Below, one piece after another: positions 34,669-43,895 of a stretch of DNA of 64,000 nt. Source of the DNA: Hyphomonadaceae bacterium. Lineage in GTDB: Bacteria; Pseudomonadota; Alphaproteobacteria; Rhizobiales; Hyphomicrobiaceae. The stretch's first letter is position 1, and every line of letters starts with the position of its first letter. The stretch is taken from NCBI GenBank assembly GCA_019747815.1, contig JAIEQJ010000026.1, positions 62,001-126,000 on the forward strand, written 5' to 3'. A program made the translations under genes and the position numbers. Below the pieces are notes generated by a model. The model did no database searches and was not told the origin of the DNA. It saw only the letters and a list, made by a program, of their open reading frames with translations.

Positions 34669-37641
34669 CTACCTGGCCGCGCCGTCTGCCCGAGACAAGG
34701 CATCTCTGAGAATGCCGGCCACATGGCGGGCAACACGACCCGTACCATCCTGGATCTGATGCCGGCAGGAAAATCCATCTGCGGCAATGATCGTCTCCGG
34801 CGCAGCCCTGCGGACGGCTGGCAGCAGAGAAAGCTCGCCCATGCGCATGGACACCTCGTAGGTATCCGCGCCGTAGCCGAAGGCGCCGGCCATCCCGCAA
34901 CAGCTCGACTCCACCAGCTCGACGCTCAGGCCCTCTATGAGCCCCAGTGTGGACTGAATGGCGCCCATGGCGCCGAATGCCTTCTGGTGGCAGTGGCCGT
35001 GCAGGAGGACTTTGTGCTGACTTGCAGCAATGGGCTTTGAAATGCGTCCGGCAGCGACCTCGCGAGCCAGGAACTCCTCAAAGAGCAAAGCCTGCGAGGA
35101 GAGCCGCGCCGTCTCCGCGCCGGGCAGCATGGACAGAAACTCGTCACGCAGCGTGAGCAGGCAGGAAGGTTCGAGCCCGACGATGGGCACGCCGCGCTCG
35201 AAGAGCGGCGCCGCGGCCGCCAGGACCCGGCGCGCCTCGGTGCGAGCTTCATCGACAAGCCCCGCCGATAAAAACGTGCGGCCGCAGCACAGGGGCCGGC
35301 CGCCGTCAGCGGCTGCCAGCACCCTCACGCGGTAGCCGAGCCGGATCAGGACTTCGACAGCGGCGTGCAGGTTTTCAGGCTCGAAGTAGGTGTTGAACGT
35401 ATCGGCAAAGAGGGCGACGTCGCGTTCGCCAGCGGCATCCCCGTCCTGTTGGCGGGAAGGCGAGCCGGCGGCGGACCGGGCGGGGCGCTGACGAAATACA
35501 TCACGGCGCCAGCGGGGAAGACAGCGCTTGGCCGAGAGGCCCGTGAGGCCCTGCGCAAGCCACGCAGCGCCGGGAACGGCGTCGCGAGCATTCAGCAAGG
35601 GCGCCATGCGAGCAGCCTGGACGGCGTAGCGCGGCAAGTAGGCGACCAGCCGATCGCGCAACGTCAAGCCGCGGCGCTTGTTGGCAGCGGCCAGCACCTC
35701 GATCTTCATCTTCGCCATGTCGACGCCAGTCGGACATTCGCGCCGGCAGCCCTTGCAGGAGACGCAAAGCTTCATGGTCTCCAGCATGTCATCGGAGGCC
35801 AGAGCATCCGGCCCCAGTTGGCCGGAGATGGCAAGACGCAGGGAGTTGGCGCGGCCGCGCGTGACGTCGCGCTCGTTGCCCGTGACGCGGAACGACGGGC
35901 ACATCACATTGGAGACATGCTTGCGGCACTCGCCGTTGTTGTTGCACATCTCGACGGCGCCTTGAAAACCGCCGCCGGCACCGGGATAGGCCGACCAGTC
36001 GAGCTCCGTTGCGATCTGGGGCACGTGGTAGCCGGGCTTGAAGCGGAACAGCGTGCGATCATCCATGCGCGGCGCGCGCACGATCTTGCCGGGATTCATC
36101 AACCCCGAGGGATCGAAGCGGTCCTTGACCTCCTCGAACAGGCGCACGGTCTTGGCGCCGTACATCTGCTCATGGAACTCGGAGCGGACCAGGCCGTCGC
36201 CGTGCTCGCCGGAGTGGGCGCCCTTGTACTCTTTCACCATGGCGAACGCCTCCTCGGCGATGGCGCGCATGGCGCTGGCATCCTTCTCCAGCTTCAGGTT
36301 GAGGATCGGCCGCACATGCAGGCAGCCGACAGAGGCGTGCGCATACCAGGTGCCCTTGGTGCCGTGCCTGGCGAACACGGCGGTGAGGCGCTCCGTATAG
36401 TCCGCAAGGTGCGCGAGCGGCACCGCGCAGTCCTCGATGAAGGACACGGGTTTGCCCTCGCTCTTCATCGACATCATGATGTTGAGACCGGAGGCACGCA
36501 CCTCCCACACGGCCTTCTGGCCGGCAGCGTCTGGCACCTTCACGACGCTGCGCGGATGGCCGAGATCCCCCATCACTTCATCCAGCCGGTCGAGGCGGCG
36601 CAAGCTCTCGGCCTGATCGTCCTCGGCAAACTCGACCAGCAGGAGGGCATCGGGCTGGCCCTGGACGTACGTCTCCATCACCGGCCGGAACATGGCAATG
36701 TCGCGGGCGAGCTCGATCAGCGTGCGATCGACCACCTCGACCGCAACCGGGCCCAGCTTGACGATGTGCTGGGTTGCCTCCATCGCCTGGCGGAACGTGG
36801 CGAAATGGCAAATGCCCAGCGCCTTGTTCCTGGGCAGCGGCGCCAGCTTCAACGCGATGCGTCGTGAGATAGCCAGCGTGCCCTCCGACCCGCACAGCAG
36901 CGTGGCCAGGTTGATCGGCCCTTTAGCGGGTGCCAGCGCGTCGATGAGATAGCCGCCCACGCGGCGCGACACGCCGGGAAAGGCTTGCGCAATGTGGTCC
37001 GCCTCACGCCGGCCCAGCGCGATGAGGTCGCGCATAAGCTCGCGGGCGGCATCCGGAACGTTGCGTCCATCGCCGCTGCCGGCCTCGGCAAATCGCGCGT
37101 CCGTTCCATCGGCCAGGATCGCATCGATGGCCAGCACATTGTCGCGCATGATGCCGTAGCGGATGGAGCGGGTGCCGCAGGAGTTGTTGCCCGTCATGCC
37201 GCCGATGGTTGCGCGGCTGGCGGTGGAGACATCGACCGGGAACCAGAGGCCGGAGGGCTTGAGCTGGCGGTTCAGCTCATCGAGCACGATCCCCGGCTCG
37301 ACAACGCAGGTCTTCGCGGTCGCGTCGAAGGCGACCAGCCGATTCAGATACTTGCTGAAATCCATGACCAGCGCGCGGCCCACGGTCTGACCGGATTGGG
37401 ACGTGGCGCCGCCGCGCGGCAGCACGGGCACCCCCTCCTCCCGCGCCATGGCCATCGCTGCGCGAACGTCGTCATCGGTCCTGGGGACCACCACACCTAC
37501 GGGCTCGATCTGATAGTGGGAGGCGTCCGTGGCATAGCGGCCGCGGCTGAAGCGGTCGAACAGCACGTCGCCTTGCAGCTCGCCCTTGAGCCGGGCGGCC
37601 AGACGGTGCGAGGTGGGGGTGGTCTTGGTTGCTCCGGCCAT
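34669..37641 (-). CDS. FAD-linked 2-hydroxyacid oxidase fused to Fe-S GlpC-like domain
   Basis: This 990-residue fusion has an N-terminal FAD-binding PCMH half (VLPRGGATSQSGQTVGRALVM, GNNSCGTRSIRYG) and a C-terminal FAD-oxidase cap as in GlcD/D-lactate dehydrogenase. An iron-sulfur module follows with CVSCKGCRRECPTGVDM and, further on, cysteine-rich domains (SSCCGMAGAFGYG). It should oxidise a D-2-hydroxyacid such as glycolate or D-lactate and pass electrons to the quinone pool. The ATG at 37641 (MAGATKTTP) gives a sensible N-terminus; the track start lies in shadow sequence. It diverges from the aminotransferase gene, supporting glycolate/glyoxylate metabolism. Confidence 0.9.
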   Translation of the reverse strand: MAGATKTTPTSHRLAARLKGELQGDVLFDRFSRGRYATDASHYQIEPVGVVVPRTDDDVRAAMAMAREEGVPVLPRGGATSQSGQTVGRALVMDFSKYLNRLVAFDATAKTCVVEPGIVLDELNRQLKPSGLWFPVDVSTASRATIGGMTGNNSCGTRSIRYGIMRDNVLAIDAILADGTDARFAEAGSGDGRNVPDAARELMRDLIALGRREADHIAQAFPGVSRRVGGYLIDALAPAKGPINLATLLCGSEGTLAISRRIALKLAPLPRNKALGICHFATFRQAMEATQHIVKLGPVAVEVVDRTLIELARDIAMFRPVMETYVQGQPDALLLVEFAEDDQAESLRRLDRLDEVMGDLGHPRSVVKVPDAAGQKAVWEVRASGLNIMMSMKSEGKPVSFIEDCAVPLAHLADYTERLTAVFARHGTKGTWYAHASVGCLHVRPILNLKLEKDASAMRAIAEEAFAMVKEYKGAHSGEHGDGLVRSEFHEQMYGAKTVRLFEEVKDRFDPSGLMNPGKIVRAPRMDDRTLFRFKPGYHVPQIATELDWSAYPGAGGGFQGAVEMCNNNGECRKHVSNVMCPSFRVTGNERDVTRGRANSLRLAISGQLGPDALASDDMLETMKLCVSCKGCRRECPTGVDMAKMKIEVLAAANKRRGLTLRDRLVAYLPRYAVQAARMAPLLNARDAVPGAAWLAQGLTGLSAKRCLPRWRRDVFRQRPARSAAGSPSRQQDGDAAGERDVALFADTFNTYFEPENLHAAVEVLIRLGYRVRVLAAADGGRPLCCGRTFLSAGLVDEARTEARRVLAAAAPLFERGVPIVGLEPSCLLTLRDEFLSMLPGAETARLSSQALLFEEFLAREVAAGRISKPIAASQHKVLLHGHCHQKAFGAMGAIQSTLGLIEGLSVELVESSCCGMAGAFGYGADTYEVSMRMGELSLLPAVRRAAPETIIAADGFSCRHQIQDGTGRVARHVAGILRDALSRADGAAR

Positions 37642-37869
37642 CGTCCGGTCATGCCGGTTCTCGGCACCCCACGCAAGACGGACGTGGCATGGCAACCACC
37701 CCGCCAAGTTAGCGCCCTGCCCGCACCCAGCGACTTGACACCCTGCTCTCCAGCGGGAACGGCGCGCATTTCGCAAGGGCCGCCGGTGGCGCAGCATGGC
37801 TCAGATGCACCTCTGTTGGCTTCTGGCCAGAACGCTGCTTAGGTAGGCCGGTGAGCACGGAGCCCTCCG

Positions 37870-39063
37870 ATGTCGAACGAGCCACGCCGCGCGGGCCGCC
37901 ATTTCCTGCAGATTCCGGGGCCAACGCCCGTTCCAGACCGAATTCTGCGGGCCATGGACATGCCGGTCATCGATCACCGCGGCCCTCAGTTCAGCAAGCT
38001 GGGCCTCAAGGTACTCTCCGGCATCAAGACCATCTTCAAGACGAGCCATCCCGTGGTGATCTATCCCTCGTCGGGGACCGGGGCGTGGGAGGCCGCGCTG
38101 CTCAACACCCTTTCGCCCGGCGACAAAGTTTTGATGTACGAGACCGGGCACTTCGCGACGCTTTGGAAGACCATCGCCGTCAAGCTTGGCCTGCAGCCGG
38201 AGTTCATCGCGTCGGACTGGCGCAGCGGGGCCGACGCCGGCACGATCGAGGCGCGCCTCAAGGCGGACAAGAGCCACACGATCAAGGCGGTGTGTGTGGT
38301 GCACAACGAGACGTCCACGGGGGCCACCTCGCGCATCGACGAAGTGCGCAAGGCCATGGATGCAGCCATGCACCCCGCCCTGTTGATGGTGGACACCATC
38401 TCCTCATTGGCATCGGTCGACTACCGCCATGACGAGTGGGGTGTGGATGTCACCGTGGGCGGCTCGCAAAAGGGGCTGATGCTCCCGCCAGGGCTGGGCT
38501 TCAACGCCGTGAGCCAGAAGGCACTGGCGGCCAGCAAGACGGGCAAGCTGCCGAAAGCCTATTTCGGCTGGGAGGAGATGCTGGCATCCAACAAGGACGG
38601 CTTCTTCCCCTATACGCCGGCCACAAACCTGCTCTACGGCCTGGCCGAGGCGATCGACATGCTGCATGAGGAGGGTCTGGATCGCGTGTTCGCGCGACAT
38701 GAGCGGCATGCCGAGGGGGTGCGGCGGGCCGTTCGCACCTGGGGGCTCGAGATCCTGTGCAAGGACCCCAAATACTACTCGCCCGTGCTGACGGGCGTCG
38801 TCATGCCCGAAGGGCATAATGCCGACACCCTGCGCAGGACCGCGCTGGACCACTTCGATGTGTCGCTGGGCACAGGGCTGGCCAAAGTGGCGGGCAAGGT
38901 GTTTCGTATCGGCCATCTGGGCGATACGAACGATCTCACCATCATCGGCACGCTGGCCGGCGTGGAGATGGCCCTGTCGCTCGCCGACGTGCCGCACATG
39001 GCCGGCGGGGTTGCTGCCGCCATGGCCTATTTCACCAAGACGTCAAAGGCGGGCAGCACGTAA
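37870..39063 (+). CDS. sgaA: Serine-glyoxylate aminotransferase family PLP enzyme
   Basis: This 397-residue fold-type I aminotransferase has FLQIPGPTPVPDRILRAM at the N-terminus. VDTISSLASVDYRHDEWGVD supplies the PLP-binding aspartate and GGSQKGLMLPPGL holds the Schiff-base lysine (about residue 200). The sequence matches serine-glyoxylate/alanine-glyoxylate aminotransferases, which make glycine plus hydroxypyruvate (or pyruvate) from glyoxylate. It diverges from the hydroxyacid oxidase and leads a four-gene plus-strand cluster. Role in a full serine cycle is not shown, as other cycle genes are absent here. Confidence 0.9.
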   Translation: MSNEPRRAGRHFLQIPGPTPVPDRILRAMDMPVIDHRGPQFSKLGLKVLSGIKTIFKTSHPVVIYPSSGTGAWEAALLNTLSPGDKVLMYETGHFATLWKTIAVKLGLQPEFIASDWRSGADAGTIEARLKADKSHTIKAVCVVHNETSTGATSRIDEVRKAMDAAMHPALLMVDTISSLASVDYRHDEWGVDVTVGGSQKGLMLPPGLGFNAVSQKALAASKTGKLPKAYFGWEEMLASNKDGFFPYTPATNLLYGLAEAIDMLHEEGLDRVFARHERHAEGVRRAVRTWGLEILCKDPKYYSPVLTGVVMPEGHNADTLRRTALDHFDVSLGTGLAKVAGKVFRIGHLGDTNDLTIIGTLAGVEMALSLADVPHMAGGVAAAMAYFTKTSKAGST

Positions 39064-39085
39064 GACCCGCATCGATCAGGAGCAT

Positions 39086-39886
39086 ATGAGCACGATGAAA
39101 GACACCCCCAGCGATGACCTGCTGTACGAGGTGAAGGATCAGGTCGGCCTTGTCACCTTCAACCGGCCGACAGCGCACAACGCGCTCACGTTCGAGATGT
39201 ATGATCGACTCGGCGAGATTTGCGCCAGCGTGCCGAGCGACAGATCGGTGCGGGCCATCATCATCACCGGCGCAGGCGGACGCGCCTTCGGCGCCGGCAC
39301 GGACATCTCCCTGTTTCGCGACTTCAGCTCGGCCGAGCAGGGGCTGGCCTATGAAGCGCGCATGGAACGGATGTTCGCCAAGCTGGAGCGGTGCCCGGTG
39401 CCCACCATTGCCGCAATACCCGGCATTTGCACGGGCGGCGCAGCGGTCATCGCCGCCGCATGCGACCTGCGCATTGCCACACGCAGCATGAAGTTCGGGT
39501 TTCCCATCGCCCGCACGCTCGCCAATTGTCTTTCAGCCGCCAACATCGCCCGCGTCGCCATGTTGACGGGGGTGGGCCGCGCCATGGACATGCTGATGAC
39601 GACGCGCCTCATCGAAGCGGACGAGGCGCTGACCATCGGACTCGTCAATGAGCTGTTCGACACGCCGGAGGCCCTGATGCAACGCGCCCGCGCGCTGGGT
39701 GCGCAGATCGCCACGCAGGCCCCGCTGACCATGCAGGCCGGCAAGGAGGTGGTGCGGCGCATGCGGGAACGCTTCGGCGGAATTGAGGACAAGGATCTGG
39801 TCGGGTTGTGCTATGGCAGTGCCGATTTTCGCGAGGGGCTCGACGCATTCCTCGGCAAGCGCACCCCGCAGTTCACGGGGCGATAG
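39086..39886 (+). CDS. Enoyl-CoA hydratase/isomerase-family protein (crotonase)
   Basis: This is a 266-residue crotonase-fold protein. The oxyanion-hole segments are GAGGRAFGAGTDISLF and GICTGGAAVIAAACDLRIA, both well kept. In the usual place of the catalytic glutamate of FGxPE the protein reads KFGFPIART, so classic hydratase chemistry is doubtful. Another CoA-dependent reaction, for example isomerase, hydrolase or decarboxylase, is possible. ATG at 39086 follows CAGGAGC, replacing the longer track start. It lies 22 nt after the aminotransferase and before the dehydrogenase. Confidence 0.85.
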   Translation: MSTMKDTPSDDLLYEVKDQVGLVTFNRPTAHNALTFEMYDRLGEICASVPSDRSVRAIIITGAGGRAFGAGTDISLFRDFSSAEQGLAYEARMERMFAKLERCPVPTIAAIPGICTGGAAVIAAACDLRIATRSMKFGFPIARTLANCLSAANIARVAMLTGVGRAMDMLMTTRLIEADEALTIGLVNELFDTPEALMQRARALGAQIATQAPLTMQAGKEVVRRMRERFGGIEDKDLVGLCYGSADFREGLDAFLGKRTPQFTGR

Positions 39887-39964
39887 CCTGCTCAATCTGG
39901 GGAATGACGACTGCTCCTGCATCCCGGCGGAACAGGACGGTCCGGGCCACCACTGGAGGACATC

Positions 39965-40852
39965 ATGGCAAAGATCGGAGTGATCGGGCTCGGCAACATG
40001 GGGCTCCCCATGGCCGGCAATCTCCTCAAGAAGGGGCACGAGGTCGCGGGCTTCGACCTGGTGCGGGACAACATGGACCAGGCGGCCGCACGCGGCGTCG
40101 GCGCGCGGCGCTCGGCAGAGGAGGCCGCAACCGGAGTCGATTGCGTGGTAACCATGCTGCCCGCCGGCAGGCATGTGCTGGAGGTCTATGGCTCGGGCAT
40201 CCTGAAGGCCGCCAAACCCGGCACGCTCTTCATCGATTCTTCCACCATAGATGTGAGCGCGGCACGTGCGGCGCACAAGCTGGCCGGCGAGGCGAAGATG
40301 CTCTCCCTCGACGCACCAGTATCGGGCGGCGTGGGCGGCGCCGAAGCAGCGACCCTGACCTTCATGTGCGGCGGCACCAAGGATGCCTTCGGCAAGGCCA
40401 AGCCCATCCTCGAAGCCATGGGCAAGAAGATCGTGCATTGCGGCGACGGCGGCGCCGGACAGGCAGCGAAGATCTGCAACAACATGATGCTCGGCATCAG
40501 CATGATCGGCGTATCAGAGGCCTTCGTGCTGGCAGAGAAGCTCGGCCTGTCGCATCAGGCGCTGTTCGATGTGGCCTCCACCTCGTCGGGTCAATGCTGG
40601 GCGCTGACGAGCTATTGCCCGGTGCCCGGGCCCGTTCCGACATCGCCGGCCAACAACAGCTACAAGCCGGGCTTTGCCTCCGCCCTCATGCTGAAAGACC
40701 TGAAGCTGGCACAGGAAGCGGCGGCGGCGGCAGGCGCCACAACGCCGCTTGGCGCTGCGGCCGCCCAAATCTATGGCATGCACAACGCCTGGGGCGAGGG
40801 CGGCACCGATTTCTCGGGCATCATTCAACTGATCAGGGGCAAGGGAAAGTAG
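39965..40852 (+). CDS. 3-hydroxyisobutyrate/tartronate-semialdehyde-type dehydrogenase
   Basis: This 295-residue beta-hydroxyacid dehydrogenase has GVIGLGNMGLPMAGNLLKKGH for NAD(P), substrate motif LDAPVSGGVGGAEAA and catalytic lysine in GAGQAAKICNNMMLG (about residue 171). The sequence is close to MmsB 3-hydroxyisobutyrate dehydrogenase, but a tartronate-semialdehyde or hydroxypyruvate-linked role would fit the glyoxylate-producing neighbours. It lies 78 nt after the crotonase and 6 nt before the dehalogenase. A homologue is encoded at 26881. Confidence 0.88.
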   Translation: MAKIGVIGLGNMGLPMAGNLLKKGHEVAGFDLVRDNMDQAAARGVGARRSAEEAATGVDCVVTMLPAGRHVLEVYGSGILKAAKPGTLFIDSSTIDVSAARAAHKLAGEAKMLSLDAPVSGGVGGAEAATLTFMCGGTKDAFGKAKPILEAMGKKIVHCGDGGAGQAAKICNNMMLGISMIGVSEAFVLAEKLGLSHQALFDVASTSSGQCWALTSYCPVPGPVPTSPANNSYKPGFASALMLKDLKLAQEAAAAAGATTPLGAAAAQIYGMHNAWGEGGTDFSGIIQLIRGKGK

Positions 40853-40858
40853 CGGCAT

Positions 40859-41518
40859 ATGCGCCTCTATGTGTTCGATGCCTACGGCACGCTGTTTGAC
40901 GTGCACGCCGCTGCAGAGCGGCACAAGGATGCGATCGGACCCAAATGGCAGCAGCTGTCGCAGACCTGGCGCACGAAGCACATCGAGTACTCCTGGCATG
41001 CAAGCCTGATCGGCAGGCCGGCGATGTTCTGGTCGCTGACCGAGCGCAGCCTCGACCATGCGATCGCGGCCGTCGGCGGCGGCGTGTCGTCGGATGTGCG
41101 GGCGAAGCTGCTTGCGGCCTACCGCGCCATGGATGCCTACCCAGAGGTGCGCGAGGTGCTGAGCGCGCTCAAGGCGCGCGGCGACAAGCTGGCGATCCTC
41201 TCCAACGGCGACCCTGACATGCTGGCGGATGCCGTGCGAGCGGCCGGGCTGGACGGCCTGTTCGATGCCGTGCTGTCGGTCTGGTCGGCCGGCAGCTTCA
41301 AGCCCAGCATGAAGGTGTATCAACTCGTGATCGATCGCTTCGGCGGCGGTCCGGCCGATGTTTCATTCCAGTCCTCAAATCGCTGGGATATTGCCGGTGC
41401 CAAGGCATTCGGGTTCACATGCGTGTGGATCAACCGCACCGGCGCACTGGACGAGTACGCCGACCTGGCACCAGACCGTGCGGTGCGCGATCTGCGCGCT
41501 CTGCTCGATGCGGTTTGA
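40859..41518 (+). CDS. (S)-2-haloacid dehalogenase, HAD type II
   Basis: This 219-residue HAD enzyme keeps every catalytic element of L-2-haloacid dehalogenases: nucleophile in FDAYGTLFD, arginine in TWRTKHIEYSWH, serine-asparagine in ILSNGDPDM, lysine and tyrosine in SFKPSMKVYQL, and the Ser-Asn-Asp set in FQSSNRWDIAGA. It should turn L-2-haloacids such as chloroacetate or 2-chloropropionate into the D-hydroxyacid. Glycolate would then be a substrate for the divergent oxidase. The active-site match makes this one of the more specific calls in the window. Confidence 0.9.
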   Translation: MRLYVFDAYGTLFDVHAAAERHKDAIGPKWQQLSQTWRTKHIEYSWHASLIGRPAMFWSLTERSLDHAIAAVGGGVSSDVRAKLLAAYRAMDAYPEVREVLSALKARGDKLAILSNGDPDMLADAVRAAGLDGLFDAVLSVWSAGSFKPSMKVYQLVIDRFGGGPADVSFQSSNRWDIAGAKAFGFTCVWINRTGALDEYADLAPDRAVRDLRALLDAV

Positions 41519-41600
41519 TGCGCGGCTCTTGCCGTTCGAGCCGGCCATAGCTGCTTGGCCCTGACCGGCCTCTCGCCGCCATGACGAAGCCGGGTGGCGT

Positions 41601-42287
41601 CTAATTCGCGCTCAGGCTGTAGCCGGCACCCCGGACGGTGCGGATGGGATCGCTCCTCCATGCCTGCAGCAGAGCCTTGCGCAGCCGGCCGATATGCACA
41701 TCCACCGTGCGGTCGTCGATGTAGACGTCATCGCCCCATACGTTGTTGAGAAGCTGCTCCCGGGAGAACACCCGCCCGGGCGCCTGCATCATGAACTCGA
41801 GCAGGCGGTAGTCGGTGGGGCCCAGATGCACCATCTGGCCGCGACGCTTGACGACCATGGCCGCGCGATCGAGCTCGATATCGCCGACATGAATGATCTC
41901 AGCCAGCAGTTGCGGGTTTGCCCGCTGCAGCAGCCGGCTGGCCCGCGCCACCAGCTCGTTCACCGAGAACGGCTTCACGACGTAGTCGTCCGCGCCCGTC
42001 TCGAAGCCGCGCAGCTTGTCCGGCTCCTCGCCCCGCGCCGTCAGAATGATGATCGGCAGCCGCTGGGTCTTGGGCTTCTGCCGCAGGCGCCGGCATAGCT
42101 CGATTCCGGACAGGCCGGGCAGCATCCAGTCGAGGATCAGCAGATCGGGTACGCTTTCCTTGATGCGCGCATCGGCTTCATCACCATGCATGACGATTTC
42201 GACGGCATAGCCGGCAGCGGCAAAGTTGTAGCGCAGCAATTCGCTCAAAGACTCATCGTCTTCTACGATCATCAGGCGCAGTGGCAT
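41601..42287 (-). CDS. phoB: Phosphate regulon response regulator PhoB
   Basis: This 228-residue OmpR-class response regulator has receiver acidic pair VEDDE, phosphoacceptor in LLILDWMLPG (about residue 53) and the switch lysine in YVVKPFSVNEL. The C-terminal winged-helix DNA-binding domain contains LGPTDYRLLEFMMQ and RTVDVHIGRLRKAL, a close PhoB match. It is last in the pst-phoU-phoB operon, 18 nt after phoU. The partner kinase phoR is not in the window. Confidence 0.95.
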   Translation of the reverse strand: MPLRLMIVEDDESLSELLRYNFAAAGYAVEIVMHGDEADARIKESVPDLLILDWMLPGLSGIELCRRLRQKPKTQRLPIIILTARGEEPDKLRGFETGADDYVVKPFSVNELVARASRLLQRANPQLLAEIIHVGDIELDRAAMVVKRRGQMVHLGPTDYRLLEFMMQAPGRVFSREQLLNNVWGDDVYIDDRTVDVHIGRLRKALLQAWRSDPIRTVRGAGYSLSAN

Positions 42288-42305
42288 CGGTTCTCCAAAA
42301 GGTCG

Positions 42306-43016
42306 TCAGGACTGTGGGGGGCGCAAGTTGGCAGACTCATCGGCCTTGGGTCGTTCGGCCGCGAGCATGTCGCCGGTGATCACATAGTGCGTCGTTTCCG
42401 CGATGTTCGTGGCATGGTCGCCGACGCGTTCCAGGTTCTTGGCGCAGAACAAGAGATGCGTGCAGAACCCGATGCTGCGCGGGTCTTCCATCATGTAGGT
42501 CAGAAGCTCACGGAACAGCGAGGTGAACAGCGCATCGATGGCCCCGTCGGCCCGCCACACGTCCAGTGCAGCCCTATCATTGCGATCGCGATAGGCCCAA
42601 AGCACTTGAAACAGCTGCTCGCTGACGCGCCGCGACAGCGTGCCGAGCCCCGAGGCGACGGTGACCGGCGAGGGCTGCTCGCCGATGGCGATGACACGCT
42701 TGGCAACGTTCTTGGCCAAATCGCCGACGCGCTCCAGGTCGTTGGCAATGCGCATGGTGGAGATGATCTCGCGCAGATCGATCGCCATCGGCTGCCGCTT
42801 GGCGATGGTGGATACGGCTCGTTCCTCGATCTGATGCTGCAGATCGTCGATGCTGCGATCGGCGGCGATGACCTGCTGCGCCAGGTGCACATTGCGCTCC
42901 AGCAGCGCCTTGGTGGCATTGGCGAGGGCCTGGCCGGCACGCGCGCCCATATCGCCGATCATGCCGGCGAGGGCCTCCAGGTCGGCATCAAAGGATGCAA
43001 CGGTGTGTTGGCTCAT
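42306..43016 (-). CDS. phoU: Phosphate transport regulator PhoU
   Basis: This 236-residue protein of two three-helix bundles has the metal-binding repeats IANDLERVGDLAKNVAKR and KNLERVGDHATNIAE. PhoU links the PstSCAB importer to PhoR signalling and dampens the Pho response. ATG at 43016 (MSQHTVASFDAD) is the preferred start since the track extension has no fold relevance. It lies between pstB (57 nt) and phoB (18 nt), the usual order. Confidence 0.95.
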   Translation of the reverse strand: MSQHTVASFDADLEALAGMIGDMGARAGQALANATKALLERNVHLAQQVIAADRSIDDLQHQIEERAVSTIAKRQPMAIDLREIISTMRIANDLERVGDLAKNVAKRVIAIGEQPSPVTVASGLGTLSRRVSEQLFQVLWAYRDRNDRAALDVWRADGAIDALFTSLFRELLTYMMEDPRSIGFCTHLLFCAKNLERVGDHATNIAETTHYVITGDMLAAERPKADESANLRPPQS

Positions 43017-43073
43017 GGCAGATGGTTTCCTGCTATCGGGAGCCGCGTGAGCCATGCGACGCAAAGAGCAAGC

Positions 43074-43895
43074 TCACCCGAACCGCCCGGTGATGTAGTC
43101 CTGCGTGCGCTTGTCGTGCGGCGCCGTGAAGATCATTTGGGTTTCACCCGTCTCGATCAGCGAGCCCAGATACATGAAGGCCGTGAAGTCCGAGACGCGG
43201 GCAGCCTGCTGCATGTTGTGGGTCACGATGACGATCGTGTAGTCCTGCTTCAGCTCATCGATCAGCTCTTCGATCTTGGCAGTGGAAATGGGATCGAGCG
43301 CGGAGCAGGGCTCGTCGAGCAGGATCACCTCCGGCTTCACCGCCACCGTGCGGGCTATGCACAGGCGTTGCTGCTGTCCGCCGGACAGGCTCAAGCCGTT
43401 GACATTGAGCTTGTCCTTGACCTCGTCCCACAGTGCCGCGCGTCTCAGCGCATGCTCCACCCGGCCATTGAGCTCGCTGCGCGGCAGCCTTTCGTAGAGC
43501 CGGATGCCGAAGGCGATGTTCTCGAAGATCGACATCGGAAACGGCGTCGGCTTCTGGAATACCATGCCGACGCGCGAGCGCAGCAGATTGAGATCCTGCT
43601 TCGGCGAGAGGATGTCCTCGCCGTCAAACTGGACCTCCCCGACCGCGCGCTGATTGGGATAGAGGTCGTACATGCGATTGAGCACACGCAGCAACGTCGA
43701 CTTGCCGCAGCCCGACGGCCCGATGAATGCCGTCACCTTGTTCTGGTAGAGTGACAGCGTGATGTCCTTCAGCGCATGCGCCTCGCCATAGTAGAAATTG
43801 AGGTTCCGGATCGAGATCTTCGTGATCAGGCTGGCCGCAACTGCCACACGCGCATCGACCGGCAATGCAGGCGCACCTGGTGTCATGAGGTTCAT
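43074..43895 (-). CDS. pstB: Phosphate ABC transporter ATP-binding protein PstB
   Basis: This 273-residue ATPase has Walker [19 protein letters not shown]-loop [11 protein letters not shown], signature [14 protein letters not shown], Walker [14 protein letters not shown] and H-loop [10 protein letters not shown]. The [11 protein letters not shown] and PFPMSI elements are specific for PstB. The ATG at 43895 overlaps the pstA stop (ATGA), showing coupling. High-affinity phosphate import is its function. Confidence 0.97.
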   Translation of the reverse strand: MNLMTPGAPALPVDARVAVAASLITKISIRNLNFYYGEAHALKDITLSLYQNKVTAFIGPSGCGKSTLLRVLNRMYDLYPNQRAVGEVQFDGEDILSPKQDLNLLRSRVGMVFQKPTPFPMSIFENIAFGIRLYERLPRSELNGRVEHALRRAALWDEVKDKLNVNGLSLSGGQQQRLCIARTVAVKPEVILLDEPCSALDPISTAKIEELIDELKQDYTIVIVTHNMQQAARVSDFTAFMYLGSLIETGETQMIFTAPHDKRTQDYITGRFG

